A stretch of 64,000 nt of DNA, taken from the NCBI GenBank assembly GCA_910579435.1, contig CAJTVF010000001.1, positions 51,476 to 115,475 on the forward strand, read 5' to 3'. Below are positions 51,261 to 60,217 of this stretch, in pieces. Origin of the DNA: an uncultured Oscillibacter sp. (GTDB taxonomy: Bacteria > Bacillota > Clostridia > Oscillospirales > Oscillospiraceae). The notes beneath the pieces were generated by a model. It saw only the letters and a list, made by a program, of their open reading frames with translations. It was not told the origin of the DNA and did not search any database. Within the stretch, counting starts at the first letter, position 1. Each line of letters opens with the position of its first letter. A program made the translations under genes and the position numbers.

Positions 51261-51289
51261 TTGACGGAGGCCGCGCTTTATGCTACAAT
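51261..51289 (+). promoter_or_regulatory. ftsEX promoter
   Basis: TTGACG (51261-51266) and TACAAT (51284-51289) with a 17-bp spacer, about 60 bp before ftsE. Confidence 0.7.
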
Positions 51290-51354
51290 AAAATCCGAAT
51301 TATGTCGGCTGTCCCGCGCGGATCCCAGGTTTCGACGCCATTTGGAGGTGCCCT

Positions 51355-52068
51355 ATGCTAGAATCAGAAAGCGCCCTCATTGAATTGAAGGACGTGGAAA
51401 TGGAATATGACAACGGGACCAAGGCCATCCGGGGGATCTCCCTGCGGATCGACCCCGGCGAGTTTGTCTTTCTGGTGGGCCCCTCCGGCTCCGGCAAGTC
51501 CACCATCATCAAGCTGCTCACCGGCGAGGTGGAGCCCAACGCGGGCCGGGTCCGGGTCAACGGCTTTTCCACCCGGAACATTTCCGAGCGGCAGATCCCC
51601 CTGATGCGCCGAACCTTGGGGGTCATTTTCCAGGATTTCCGCCTGATCGAGAAAAAGACGGTATATGACAATCTGTCCTTTGTTATGCGGGCCGTGGGAG
51701 CTTCCGCCAAGGAGAGCCGGAAGCGCATCCCCTATGTGCTGGAGCTGGTGGGCCTGGAGAAGAAGGCTTACAGCTATCCGGACGAGCTCTCCGGCGGGGA
51801 GCAGCAGCGTGTGGCCATCGCCCGGGCCCTGGTGAACAACCCGGCTACCATCATTGCCGACGAGCCCACCGGCAACCTGGACCCGGAGCGGTCCCTGGAG
51901 CTGATGGACCTGCTGGTGAAAATCAACGAGCTGGGCACCACCATGGTGGTGGTGACCCACGAGAAGGACCTGGTAGACCACTTCGGCAAGCGGGTGGTCA
52001 CCATCGATTCCGGCCGGGTGGTCAATGACAGCGTCGGCGGCTATGTAGGGGGACGCATCCATGTCTAA
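51355..52068 (+). CDS. ftsE: Cell-division ATP-binding protein FtsE
   Basis: 237 residues. ABC ATPase with Walker A VGPSGSGKSTIIK, signature LSGGEQQRVAIARAL, Walker B TIIADEPTGNLD and the switch His in VVVTHEKDL. With FtsX it transmits cytosolic signals that activate cell-wall hydrolases at the septum. GGAGGTG precedes the ATG. Its stop overlaps ftsX by 8 nt. Confidence 0.96.
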   Translation: MLESESALIELKDVEMEYDNGTKAIRGISLRIDPGEFVFLVGPSGSGKSTIIKLLTGEVEPNAGRVRVNGFSTRNISERQIPLMRRTLGVIFQDFRLIEKKTVYDNLSFVMRAVGASAKESRKRIPYVLELVGLEKKAYSYPDELSGGEQQRVAIARALVNNPATIIADEPTGNLDPERSLELMDLLVKINELGTTMVVVTHEKDLVDHFGKRVVTIDSGRVVNDSVGGYVGGRIHV

Positions 52069-52942
52069 ACACAATTTCGGATATTTCATCCATGAGGGCG
52101 TCTCCAATATGTTCAGCCATGGCTTTATGAGCTTCGCCGCCATCGGCATCACGGTGGCCTGCCTGCTGATCATGGGTACCTTCACCCTGGTGGCGGTAAA
52201 CGCCAACGGGCTGCTGAAGGACCTGGAGCGGGAGAATGAGATGCTGGCCTTTGTAGAGGAGGATTTCCAGGAGCCCCAAAGTCTTCAGCAAAAGCTGGAA
52301 GCCATCCCCAATGTGGTCTCCGCCACCTTCATCAGCCGCCAGCAGGCCATGGAGAACTTCCTGGAGAATTATCCCGAGGAGGAGATGTTCCGGGATTTGG
52401 ACCCCAATATTCTGCGGGACCGCTTTTCCATTAAGGTCGCGGACCTGGAGCGCATCTCGCAGACAAAGGCGGCGGTGGACGCGGTGGACGGCATCGCCTA
52501 TGCCAGCGCCTCTGAGGAGATCGCCGGGGGCTTCATCACCCTGCGGAACGTGGCGACTGTGGTCTGTGTGGCGCTGATTGCCATTTTGTTCGTGGTGTCG
52601 GTGTTCATTATTTCCAACACCATCCGCCTCACCACCTTCGACCGGCGGGAGGAAATCGCCATCATGCGGATGGTGGGCGCCACCAACGGCTTCATCCGCT
52701 GGCCCTTCGTTTACGAGGGCTTCCTCATGGGCTTTCTGGGGGCCTCCGTGGCCTTCCTCATGGAGTGGGGCCTTTACGAGGCCGTGGCCCGGGGGGTCAG
52801 CAGCAACGATGCCCTTCAGCTCATCGACGTGATTCCCTTCCGGGAGCTGTGGGTCCCGGTGGCGGGTTCCTTCGCGGGGGCGGGCGTCTTCATCGGCGTG
52901 GGGGGCAGCCTCTCCGCCATTCGGAAATACTTACAGGTTTGA
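52061..52942 (+). CDS. ftsX: Cell-division protein FtsX
   Basis: 293 residues, four membrane segments with a large extracellular loop between the first and second (about 50-165) that contacts the hydrolase. Family features include NFGYFIHEGVSNMFSHGFMS at the start and DRREEIAIMRMVGATNGFIR. It forms a complex with FtsE, encoded in overlap, and most likely activates the M23 protein encoded 10 nt downstream. Confidence 0.95.
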   Translation: MSKHNFGYFIHEGVSNMFSHGFMSFAAIGITVACLLIMGTFTLVAVNANGLLKDLERENEMLAFVEEDFQEPQSLQQKLEAIPNVVSATFISRQQAMENFLENYPEEEMFRDLDPNILRDRFSIKVADLERISQTKAAVDAVDGIAYASASEEIAGGFITLRNVATVVCVALIAILFVVSVFIISNTIRLTTFDRREEIAIMRMVGATNGFIRWPFVYEGFLMGFLGASVAFLMEWGLYEAVARGVSSNDALQLIDVIPFRELWVPVAGSFAGAGVFIGVGGSLSAIRKYLQV

Positions 52943-52952
52943 GGAGGGCGGC

Positions 52953-54203
52953 ATGAAGCAGCGCAGCAAATGGTTTCTTTTCCGGTCTCTGCCGCTCCTG
53001 GCCCTGGCGCTGTGCTTGGTCCTGGCGGACCTGGCCCCCGCCGCCTCGGCGGTGACCCAGGCGGATATTGATGCGCTGAAAGGCGACGCCAAGGACCTGG
53101 CCCAGGAGAAGAAGGATATCCAGGCCCAAATCGACAAGCTGTCCTCCGATATCAGCACCACGATGGAGCGTAAGCGCCTGCTGGACAGCCAGATCAGCTT
53201 GACGGAGGGCGAGATTAGCAATAAAGAGGAGGAGATTGCCGTCTACGAGGACCTGATTGCCCAGACGGCGGCGGAGCTGGCGGACGCGGAGGCCAGGGAG
53301 GCGGCTCAGTACGAGCTCTTCTGCAAGCGGGTCCGGGCCATGGAGGAGCAGGGAAAGGTGGAGTACTGGTCCGTCCTCTTCCGGGCCAGCAGCTTCTCGG
53401 ACCTCCTGGGCCGGCTGGACGTGATCAACGAGATTATGGAGTATGACCAGCGGGTCATAGACGACTTGAAGACCCTTCAGGCCATCACCGCCGAAAAGAA
53501 GACGGAGCTGGAGGGGCAGAAGACCGCCTCCGAGGAGGCCAAGGCGGAATTGGAAACGAAGAAGCGGGACCTGGATTCCCAGCGGGACGCAGCCAACGCC
53601 TTAGTTGCCAAGCTCCGCCAGCAGCAGCAGGAGCAGGAGGACGCCCTGGACGACCTCTCCGCCGAGGAGGAGCAGGTCCAGGCCCGTATCAAGGCCCTGA
53701 TCAAAAAGATGGAGGAGGAAGAGGCGGCCCGCCGGGCCGCGGCGGGACAGTCCGGCCCCACCTCCAATCCCGGCGGCTATATTTGGCCGGTAAACAGCCG
53801 CTATATCACCTCCACCGTAGGAGGCCGGGCCTCTCCCGGCGGCATCGGCTCTACCAACCACAAGGGCACCGACATCGGCCGGGTGGGCTATAACAGCAGC
53901 ATCTATGCCGCAAAGGCCGGACAGGTCATCATTTCGGAATACTCCAGCTCCTATGGAAACTACGTTGTGGTTTATCATGGCCCGGGCAATTCCACGCTTT
54001 ACGCACATATGAGCAGCCGGAAGGTCAGCGTGGGCCAGCAGGTAAAGCAGGGAGACGTGCTGGGGATTACCGGCTCCACCGGAAACTCCACCGGGCCCCA
54101 TCTCCACTTCGAGGTCAAGGAAAACAACACGATCATCAATCCCCTGAGCGATGGCGCGGAGCCGAAAAAAGGCTACCTGACCGGCTATACCCTCGGCGAC
54201 TAA
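52953..54203 (+). CDS. Secreted coiled-coil M23 peptidase (PcsB/EnvC-like)
   Basis: 416 residues. A signal peptide (FRSLPLLALALCLVLADLAPAASA) precedes a long coiled coil (about 35-260) and a LytM/M23 domain (about 285-400) with NHKGTDIGRVG, YAHMSSRKVSVGQ and GPHLHFEVKENN; the zinc ligands H..D and HxH are intact. The operon ftsE-ftsX-M23 is the classic FtsEX-hydrolase module, in which the coiled coil docks on FtsX. It probably cleaves peptidoglycan cross-links at division. Confidence 0.93.
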   Translation: MKQRSKWFLFRSLPLLALALCLVLADLAPAASAVTQADIDALKGDAKDLAQEKKDIQAQIDKLSSDISTTMERKRLLDSQISLTEGEISNKEEEIAVYEDLIAQTAAELADAEAREAAQYELFCKRVRAMEEQGKVEYWSVLFRASSFSDLLGRLDVINEIMEYDQRVIDDLKTLQAITAEKKTELEGQKTASEEAKAELETKKRDLDSQRDAANALVAKLRQQQQEQEDALDDLSAEEEQVQARIKALIKKMEEEEAARRAAAGQSGPTSNPGGYIWPVNSRYITSTVGGRASPGGIGSTNHKGTDIGRVGYNSSIYAAKAGQVIISEYSSSYGNYVVVYHGPGNSTLYAHMSSRKVSVGQQVKQGDVLGITGSTGNSTGPHLHFEVKENNTIINPLSDGAEPKKGYLTGYTLGD

Positions 54204-54216
54204 CAAAACATATTTC

Positions 54217-54247
54217 CGCCTCCCGCCCCATATCATGGGGCGGGAGG
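54217..54247 (+). terminator. Hairpin that covers the next gene's ribosome site
   Basis: CCTCCCGCCCC / GGGGCGGGAGG (11-bp stem, ATATCAT loop) follows the M23 stop. The right arm contains the GGGAGG ribosome site of the gene at 54257. No T-run follows on the plus strand (GTAGTGTTTT). Confidence 0.6.
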
Positions 54248-54256
54248 TAGTGTTTT

Positions 54257-55006
54257 ATGGTAGGTTACTTGACATGGGCAGAGCCTCAAAAGGGGCGGTG
54301 GAGCGTGCGGCTGGAGGAGCGGCTCCTCCTTCGGATGCGGTTTTTACAGGCGGAAATTGTGACCAGTCCCCATACGGCGATTCTCCGCCGCCGCTGTGTG
54401 GCGGCGGAGAAGAAGCTGCGGAAGCGGGGCGTGACCCAGGTGGTGCTGCCGGAGGCGTTTCCCTTCCGGGAGCAGCTCACAAAATGCGGATTGCGGCCGG
54501 TATCCACCCTGGCCCTCCGGCGGGCCATTGCGGCGGATTGGGTCCGGGCGGACCTGGCGGCGAAGGGCCAGCCGGTGGCGGGGGCCCGGGTGGCCGTGGC
54601 GGCGGCGTCCCTGACGGGGGAGGCGGTGCGGACCGTGACGGAGCTGTGCCTCCGGCACCGCTATGTGCTGCTGGACCTGCCCTACGGCGGGGAGGAGCTC
54701 TGCCGCCAGCTCCGGCGGGAGTACGGTGTGTCGCTGCTGCTGGGCCCCTCCAAGGACCAGCTGGAGGGGGCGGAGGCCCTGGTCCTCTTTGATCCCAGGA
54801 CGGATCTGTCCCTGAAAAACCCCGCAGTTCTGCGGCTGTACGACGAGAAACAGGCCCTGCCGCCCCTGGTCCTGCCGCCCAGCCTGGAGGAGGCTTTGCC
54901 GGAGGGGGCGGATCGGGGCCAGCTGCTGGCGGTCCTCCGGGAGGCGGGGGTCCTGAAGCGGGAACAGATCGTCCTGGGAGCTGGGAAGAGGGCTGGAGAG
55001 GCTTGA
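54257..55006 (+). CDS. Uncharacterised protein downstream of FtsEX module
   Basis: 249 residues, Arg/Leu/Ala-rich, no signal or membrane segment. Weak Rossmann-like features (GARVAVAAASLTGEAVRTVTE, then LLDLPYGGEELCRQL, and LLLGPSKDQLEGAEALVLFD) suggest an alpha/beta fold but no family I can name. It begins right after a hairpin that masks its ribosome site and ends at the greA promoter. It is possibly cotranscribed with ftsEX. Confidence 0.7.
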   Translation: MVGYLTWAEPQKGRWSVRLEERLLLRMRFLQAEIVTSPHTAILRRRCVAAEKKLRKRGVTQVVLPEAFPFREQLTKCGLRPVSTLALRRAIAADWVRADLAAKGQPVAGARVAVAAASLTGEAVRTVTELCLRHRYVLLDLPYGGEELCRQLRREYGVSLLLGPSKDQLEGAEALVLFDPRTDLSLKNPAVLRLYDEKQALPPLVLPPSLEEALPEGADRGQLLAVLREAGVLKREQIVLGAGKRAGEA

Positions 55007-55031
55007 CATTCCGGAAGTCCTTCTATATAAT
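55003..55031 (+). promoter_or_regulatory. greA-lysS promoter
   Basis: TTGACA (55003-55008, overlapping the preceding stop) and TATAAT (55026-55031) with a 17-bp spacer; near-consensus. Confidence 0.85.
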
Positions 55032-55104
55032 ATCATCTTGTAAAATTGCGCCCTGGGGAATTTTTCCCCCGGATAAAGCAATCTGAAGAAAGGAACCGTC
55101 CGAC

Positions 55105-55578
55105 ATGGCAAAAGAATACAAGATGAGCCAGGCTCGTTACGACGAGCTGCAAGAGGAACTGAATTACCTCAAGACCACCCGGTCTGACGAGGTGGCGGAG
55201 CAGATCAAGGTAGCCCGGGGCTTCGGCGACCTCAGCGAAAACAGCGAGTACGACGAGGCGAAAAATGAGCAGGGCAAGCTCTACTCCCATATTGCCGAGG
55301 TGGAGGAGATCCTCCAGCACGCCGTCATCGTGGACGAGAGCAGCAGTACCGATGTGGTAGCCATCGGCTGCAAGGTGACGGTGGAGGGCCCCGACGGCAA
55401 AGCCCTGCCCACGCCGTACACCATCGTGGGCTCCCAGGAGTCCGACCCCATGCACGGCATCATTTCCGAGGAGTCCCCCTTCGGCAAGGCCCTCATCGGC
55501 AAGAAGGAGGGGGATACCGCCGTGGTGGAGGCCCCCCGAGGGAACATTCGCTACAAGGTGCTGAAAATCGAGCGTTAA
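55105..55578 (+). CDS. greA: Transcription elongation factor GreA
   Basis: 157 residues. An N-terminal coiled coil (about 10-75: YDELQEELNYLKTTRSDEVA, with the acidic tip residues in GDLSENSEYDEAKNEQ) inserts into the RNA polymerase secondary channel to stimulate transcript cleavage. The C-terminal FKBP-like domain contains FGKALIGKKEGDTA. It is followed 26 nt later by lysS, a common pairing in Firmicutes. Confidence 0.97.
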   Translation: MAKEYKMSQARYDELQEELNYLKTTRSDEVAEQIKVARGFGDLSENSEYDEAKNEQGKLYSHIAEVEEILQHAVIVDESSSTDVVAIGCKVTVEGPDGKALPTPYTIVGSQESDPMHGIISEESPFGKALIGKKEGDTAVVEAPRGNIRYKVLKIER

Positions 55579-55604
55579 GCCGCTGACAGATAAGGAGAAC
55601 AAGC

Positions 55605-57092
55605 ATGGCTGAACAAATGAAGAACCAGGACCTGGGCGAGCAGACCAGGGTCCGCCGGGAGAAGCTGGCGGAGCTCCAGGCCGCCGGAGAGGACCCCTTT
55701 CAGCTGACCCGCTTCGACTGGGACGCGACGTCCCGTCAGATCAGAGAGAACTTCGACGCCCTGGAGGGCAAGCCCGTCAAGGTGGCGGGCCGCCTCATGA
55801 GCAAGCGGGGCATGGGCAAGGTCAGCTTCTGCGATTTGCAGGACAAGGACGGCCGCATCCAGCTCTACGCCCGTCAGGACGAGATGGACGAGGCTGTCTA
55901 TAAAAAATTCAAGAAATTCGACATTGGAGATATCGTGGGCGTGGACGGCGAGGTCTTCCGCACCCAGCGGGGGGAGATGAGCGTCCGGGCGAAGGACATC
56001 ACCCTGCTGTCGAAATCCCTGCTGCCCCTGCCGGAGAAGTTCCACGGCCTCCAGGACAAGGAGCTCCGCTACCGCCAGCGGTACGTGGACCTGATGGTGA
56101 ACCCGGATGTGAAGAACAACTTCCTCATCCGGTCGAAGTTCATCCAGTTCATGCGCCGCTATCTGGACGAGCGGGGCTATATCGAGGTGGAGACCCCGGT
56201 GCTGAACACCCTGGCGGGCGGCGCGGCGGCCCGGCCCTTCGTCACCCACCACAACACCTTGGACATCGACATGTATATGCGCATCGCCACGGAGCTGCCC
56301 TTGAAGCGGCTGATTGTGGGCGGCATGGACCGGGTGTATGAGATCGGCCGCATTTTCCGCAACGAGGGCATGGACCCCAAGCACAACCCGGAGTTCACCA
56401 CTGTGGAGCTGTACCAGGCGTACACCGACTTCCACGGCATGATGGACATTGCCGAGGGCATCATTTCCGGCGCGGCCCAGGAGATTCTGGGAAGCTGCCA
56501 GGTGGAGTGGCTGGGCCAGCAGCTGGACCTGACCCCCGGCTGGCGGCGGCTGACCATGGTGGATGCCGTGAAGGAATACGCTGGGGTGGACTTTGCCGCC
56601 ATCTCCGATGACGCGGAGGCCGTGGCCGCCGCGAAGGCCATCGGCGTGGAGCTGGCGGAGACAGCGGACAAGACCTGGGGCAGCGCCCTTTACGCGTGCT
56701 TCGACCAGAAGGTGGAGGAGAAGCTGATCCAGCCCACCTTCATCACCATGTACCCGGTGGAGGTCTCCCCGCTGACCAAGCGGAGCCCGGAGGACCCCCG
56801 GCTGACGGAGCGGTTCGAGCTCTTCGTCTGCCACAGTGAGCTGGCCAACGCTTATTCCGAGCTGAACGACCCCATTGACCAGCGCCGCCGCTTCGAGAAG
56901 CAGGCGGAGCTCCGGGACCGGGGAGACGACGAGACGGAGATGCTGGACGAGGACTTCCTGACGGCCCTGGAGTACGGCATGCCTCCCACCGGCGGCATGG
57001 GCATGGGCATCGACCGCTGCGTCATGCTGCTGACCGGGGCGGACACCGTCCGGGACGTGATTTTGTTCCCCACGATGAAGCCGCTGGATTAA
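55605..57092 (+). CDS. lysS: Lysyl-tRNA synthetase (class II)
   Basis: 495 residues. An N-terminal OB-fold anticodon domain (VAGRLMSKRGMGKVSFCDLQ) precedes the class II catalytic core: motif 1 region YIEVETPVLNTLAGGAAARP, motif 2 RIFRNEGMDPKHNPEFTT and motif 3 GMGMGIDRCVMLLTG. TAAGGAGAAC is the ribosome site. It is the last clearly core gene before the accessory region. Confidence 0.97.
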   Translation: MAEQMKNQDLGEQTRVRREKLAELQAAGEDPFQLTRFDWDATSRQIRENFDALEGKPVKVAGRLMSKRGMGKVSFCDLQDKDGRIQLYARQDEMDEAVYKKFKKFDIGDIVGVDGEVFRTQRGEMSVRAKDITLLSKSLLPLPEKFHGLQDKELRYRQRYVDLMVNPDVKNNFLIRSKFIQFMRRYLDERGYIEVETPVLNTLAGGAAARPFVTHHNTLDIDMYMRIATELPLKRLIVGGMDRVYEIGRIFRNEGMDPKHNPEFTTVELYQAYTDFHGMMDIAEGIISGAAQEILGSCQVEWLGQQLDLTPGWRRLTMVDAVKEYAGVDFAAISDDAEAVAAAKAIGVELAETADKTWGSALYACFDQKVEEKLIQPTFITMYPVEVSPLTKRSPEDPRLTERFELFVCHSELANAYSELNDPIDQRRRFEKQAELRDRGDDETEMLDEDFLTALEYGMPPTGGMGMGIDRCVMLLTGADTVRDVILFPTMKPLD

Positions 57093-57290
57093 AAATCGGC
57101 ATCAGAAATTAGCAAAACGAACCGTATTGCTAAAAAATCCGGTGTAAATGCAGTGATTTGTTATGAAGCTGGAAATGCACATTTGGATTTTACGACAGTT
57201 TTACGACAAACGAAAAGGATTTGGTATGGCAAAAGAAGTACCAGCCTCATGGCTGGTACTTCTTACTATTTTTAGATGGGAGCAATCTAC
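57093..57290 (+). pseudogene. Remnant of an XRE HTH protein
   Basis: Continuing right after the lysS stop, one frame reads TNRIAKKSGVNAVICYEAGN and HLDFTTVLRQTKRI, which closely recalls helix-turn-helix sequences of the form AKKSGV..V..YEAG..PDFTTVLRIAK. No start codon or N-terminal helix is present and a stop follows, so it is a decayed fragment. It marks the edge of foreign DNA. A hairpin AAGAAGTACCAGCC..GGCTGGTACTTCTT (57236-57266) lies inside it. Confidence 0.45.
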
Positions 57291-57512
57291 ATGAGAAAAG
57301 GAATTTTGATCCCCGATATGCAAAGCGGCCGCGTCGATATCCGTTTCAACAGCGATGACTGCTATGGCGGTCTTCATTGCGGTACCACAATGGATATTTG
57401 GCTGAACGAGCAATGGGTACCCACCCGCATTGAGATGGACAGCCGCGGCTGGTTTCTGGTCGGCGTTCAGATCGAGACACTGTGGGGACAGAGGGTGCGC
57501 ATCCGCTGGTGA
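57291..57512 (+). CDS. DUF5348 protein
   Basis: 73 residues from ATG 57291 (GGGAG upstream; an ATG 15 nt earlier is possible). GRVDIRFNSDDCYGGLHCGT, then NEQWVPTRIEMDSRGWFLVG is the typical DUF5348 pattern, a small beta-rich family frequent in conjugative elements of Clostridia and of unknown function. It is convergent with the HMCES gene, whose stop is adjacent. Confidence 0.75.
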   Translation: MRKGILIPDMQSGRVDIRFNSDDCYGGLHCGTTMDIWLNEQWVPTRIEMDSRGWFLVGVQIETLWGQRVRIRW

Positions 57513-58079
57513 TCAGACGGCAGCACCCTCCAAGGCTGGCTGCAGAGCAGTCAATTTTGCCGAGGCCATTCCAGCATCATAGAGCCAAGGTGTTACTTCA
57601 TCATCCGTCAGCAGGACTGGCATCCGGTCATGGACATTGATGATAGTGTCATTGGGGGCAGTTGTCAGGATCACAAACCGTTCCTCCCCCTGAAAAGTGT
57701 TCCAAAGCCCGGCCAGATACAGCCTGTCCTGCCCCGGCAGCCAAAAGCGGTACTTTGTCTTTTTCCGGTCCCACTCATAGAAGCCGGTCGTAGGCACGAT
57801 ACATCGCCGCTCCAGCAGGGATCGGCGGAACATCGGTTTATCCAGCGCCGTCTCACCCCGTGCGTTGATGATGACCCCCTTGCCTTTGAAACTAGGGAAA
57901 CCCCAGGCCATCGGCTTGGGGGTCATTTTTTGTCCGTCCGGAAGCAGGATAGGTGCGGCGTTGGTGGGAAATATCTCCCCAGTATGGATACTGGCAGCCC
58001 CAAACCGCGCCTGTACCTCAACCACAATCTGGGCAATCTCCTTGGACTGCTCCGGTGCTAAACTGTATCTTCCACACAT
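57513..58079 (-). CDS. SOS-response-associated peptidase (HMCES/YedK-like)
   Basis: 188 residues from ATG 58079, which makes Cys2 the residue right after Met as the family requires (MCGRYSLAP). The catalytic set also includes Asn in PTNAAPI, Glu in RRCIVPTTGFYEWDR and His in NVHDRMPVLL. It forms a thiazolidine cross-link with abasic sites in single-stranded DNA, protecting them. It is divergent from a Y-family polymerase gene, a frequent pairing on mobile elements. No clear LexA box is seen in the 53-bp gap. Confidence 0.92.
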   Translation of the reverse strand: MCGRYSLAPEQSKEIAQIVVEVQARFGAASIHTGEIFPTNAAPILLPDGQKMTPKPMAWGFPSFKGKGVIINARGETALDKPMFRRSLLERRCIVPTTGFYEWDRKKTKYRFWLPGQDRLYLAGLWNTFQGEERFVILTTAPNDTIINVHDRMPVLLTDDEVTPWLYDAGMASAKLTALQPALEGAAV

Positions 58080-58132
58080 AGCTGTGACTCCTTTCGAGGA
58101 TGAAGGCCGGACTGCCCTCATATACTGAGGAC

Positions 58133-59385
58133 ATGAAGCCTGTGATTTTGCATTCGGATATGAACAATTTCTATGCCAGCGTGGAGATCCTGTATGATCC
58201 CACGCTGCGGGACAAGCCAGTGGCGGTGGCTGGAGACGAGGAGGCCCGCCACGGCATTGTGCTGGCCAAAAACGATATTGCCAAACGGTTCGGCATCCGC
58301 ACCGGGCAGGTGCTGTGGGAGGCCCGGCAGCAGTGCCCCGGCCTGGTCTGCGTCCCTGCCCATTACGAGCGTTACCTCGCGTTCTCCGCCCAGGCCAGGG
58401 ACATCTATACCAGTTACACGGACCAAGTGGAGTCCTTCGGCCTGGACGAGTGCTGGCTGGATGTCACCGGCTCTGTGGGACTGTTTGGGGAAGGGCCGGC
58501 CATCGCCGATGATATCCGGGGCCGCATGAAGCGGGAGCTGGGGCTGACCGTATCGATAGGCGTGTCCTTCAATAAAGTATTTGCCAAACTGGGCTCAGAT
58601 ATGAAAAAGCCGGACGCCACCACGGTCATCACCCCGGAGAACTATCGGGATAAGGCTTGGAGCCTTCCTGTGAGTGACCTGCTTTATGTGGGCCCTGCCA
58701 CCACCCGGAAGCTGAACCAGTATGGGATCACCACGATTGGGGAGCTGGCCCAAGCCAATCCTGATCTTCTGTACTGGCTGTTGGGCAAAAACGGAATCAT
58801 GCTCCACCAGTTTGCCAACGGGCAGGACCACTCCGGCGTCCGGTGCTATTATGCCGTACCGCCCATGAAGAGTATTGGCAACTCCACCACTGCCCCCGGG
58901 ATTTGGTCAGTGAGGATGATGTAAAGATTACCCTCATGGCCCTGTGCGAAAGCGTGGGAGCCAGACTCCGAGAGCAGAACTGCCTTTGCTCTACCGTAGC
59001 TCTGGGTATCCGGGACAACCGCCTGCTGTCCTGCGACCGGCAGGCCAAGCTGAACCGCCCCACAGCAAACACATTGGATATCTGGGAAACGGCCGTGGGG
59101 CTGTTCCAGCGGCACCATACCAGCAGGGAGCCTGTGCGCAGCCTGTCAGTGAAGGCCAGCGGGCTGACGCCGGCGGACGGCGTTGTGCAGTTGTCGCTGT
59201 TCCCGGAGGAGCAAAAAGCCCAGCGCCGGGCCGACATCGACCGGACGCTGGACAAAATCCGGGGCAAGTACGGGTATCGCAGCATCCGCCGGGCTATTGC
59301 GCTGGTAGACCCGGCTTTGGACCTGGATGCCAAAGAGGAGCATATCATCCATCCCATCGGCTTTCTGGGGACACTCCATGAATAG
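58133..59385 (+). pseudogene. dinB: DNA polymerase IV (DinB), frameshifted
   Basis: ATG 58133 gives MKPVILHSDMNNFYASVE with the first catalytic Asp; FGLDECWLDVTG holds the second acidic pair. A missing C in the run at 58893-58897 shifts the frame after GNSTTAP; the continuation RDLVSEDDVKITLMALCESV carries the little-finger domain to the end. Restoring one base gives about 417 residues. As it stands the product would end at about residue 263 without the little finger. A C-run slip could restore some full-length protein. It is convergent with amrS (5 bp gap). Confidence 0.88.
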
Positions 59386-59389
59386 CGGC

Positions 59390-60217
59390 TCAGCAGTTTC
59401 CGGTGTAGACATAGGACAAATACCTCCGCGCCGTTTCAGCCAGACGGGAGACCTGCTCTACGGGCGTCGGCGGACGGTCCAGCATCCGGTACCGGGGGAA
59501 GAACCGGGACAGGTGCAGAGGGATTTCTGAGCTGATTGAGGCCAGCCAGCGGGCCAGTTCCCGGATTTCCTCCTCGCTGTCGTTTTCTCCGGGAATGAGC
59601 AGGGTGGTCACCTCCACATGGCACCGCTCCGCCGCCAGGGCAATGGAACGCTTGACCGTCTCCAGGTCCCCGCCCAGCCGCCGGTACCATGCGGGAGTAA
59701 ACCCCTTTAGGTCGATGTTGGCGGCGTCGATCAGGGGCAGCAGCGCCCGCCAGGGTTCCTCCTCAACCGTCCCGTTGGTGACCAGCACATTGACCATGCC
59801 TTGCTCATGGACCAGAGAGGCGCAGTCTTGGACATACTCATAGCTGATCAGCGGCTCGTTGTAGGTGTAGGCCACGCCGATGTTCCCGTGGGGGACAAGC
59901 TCCGCCGCTTTGGCGGCCAACTGTTCCGGGGACACCTCCACAGTTTGTATCCCACTATCACCAGCCATAGAAATTTCATGATTTTGGCAGAAGGGACAGC
60001 GCAGATTGCAGCCGAAACTGCCCACAGATAAAATAAGGCTTCCGGGATGGAACCGACGCAAAGGTTTTTTCTCAATAGGGTCCAGGGCCAGACTGGTCAG
60101 TTTTCCATAGTTCAGGGAACCAATTTTGCCGTCTTGGCAGGCTCTGGCCCGGCACAGCCCGGTCTGTCCCTCGTCCAGCGCACAGTGGTGGAAGCACAGC
60201 TCACAGCGCGTTTTCAT
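59390..60217 (-). CDS. amrS: AmmeMemoRadiSam-system radical SAM enzyme
   Basis: 275 residues, ATG 60217 overlapping the previous stop by 4 nt. An N-terminal Cys-rich segment (RCELCFHHCALDEGQTGLCR) precedes the radical SAM core with CNLRCPFCQNHEIS (CxxxCxxC), VAYTYNEPLISYEY and DAANIDLKGFTPAWYRRLGG. It belongs to the PflA-like branch that co-occurs with Memo and AMMECR1 proteins. The substrate is unknown. The operon has only one other gene, a fusion of the two partners. Confidence 0.9.
   Translation of the reverse strand: MKTRCELCFHHCALDEGQTGLCRARACQDGKIGSLNYGKLTSLALDPIEKKPLRRFHPGSLILSVGSFGCNLRCPFCQNHEISMAGDSGIQTVEVSPEQLAAKAAELVPHGNIGVAYTYNEPLISYEYVQDCASLVHEQGMVNVLVTNGTVEEEPWRALLPLIDAANIDLKGFTPAWYRRLGGDLETVKRSIALAAERCHVEVTTLLIPGENDSEEEIRELARWLASISSEIPLHLSRFFPRYRMLDRPPTPVEQVSRLAETARRYLSYVYTGNC

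Noticed and set aside
58080..58132. LexA/SOS box between HMCES and dinB
   Set aside because: No GAAC-N4-GTTC-type site is present in the 53-bp gap.
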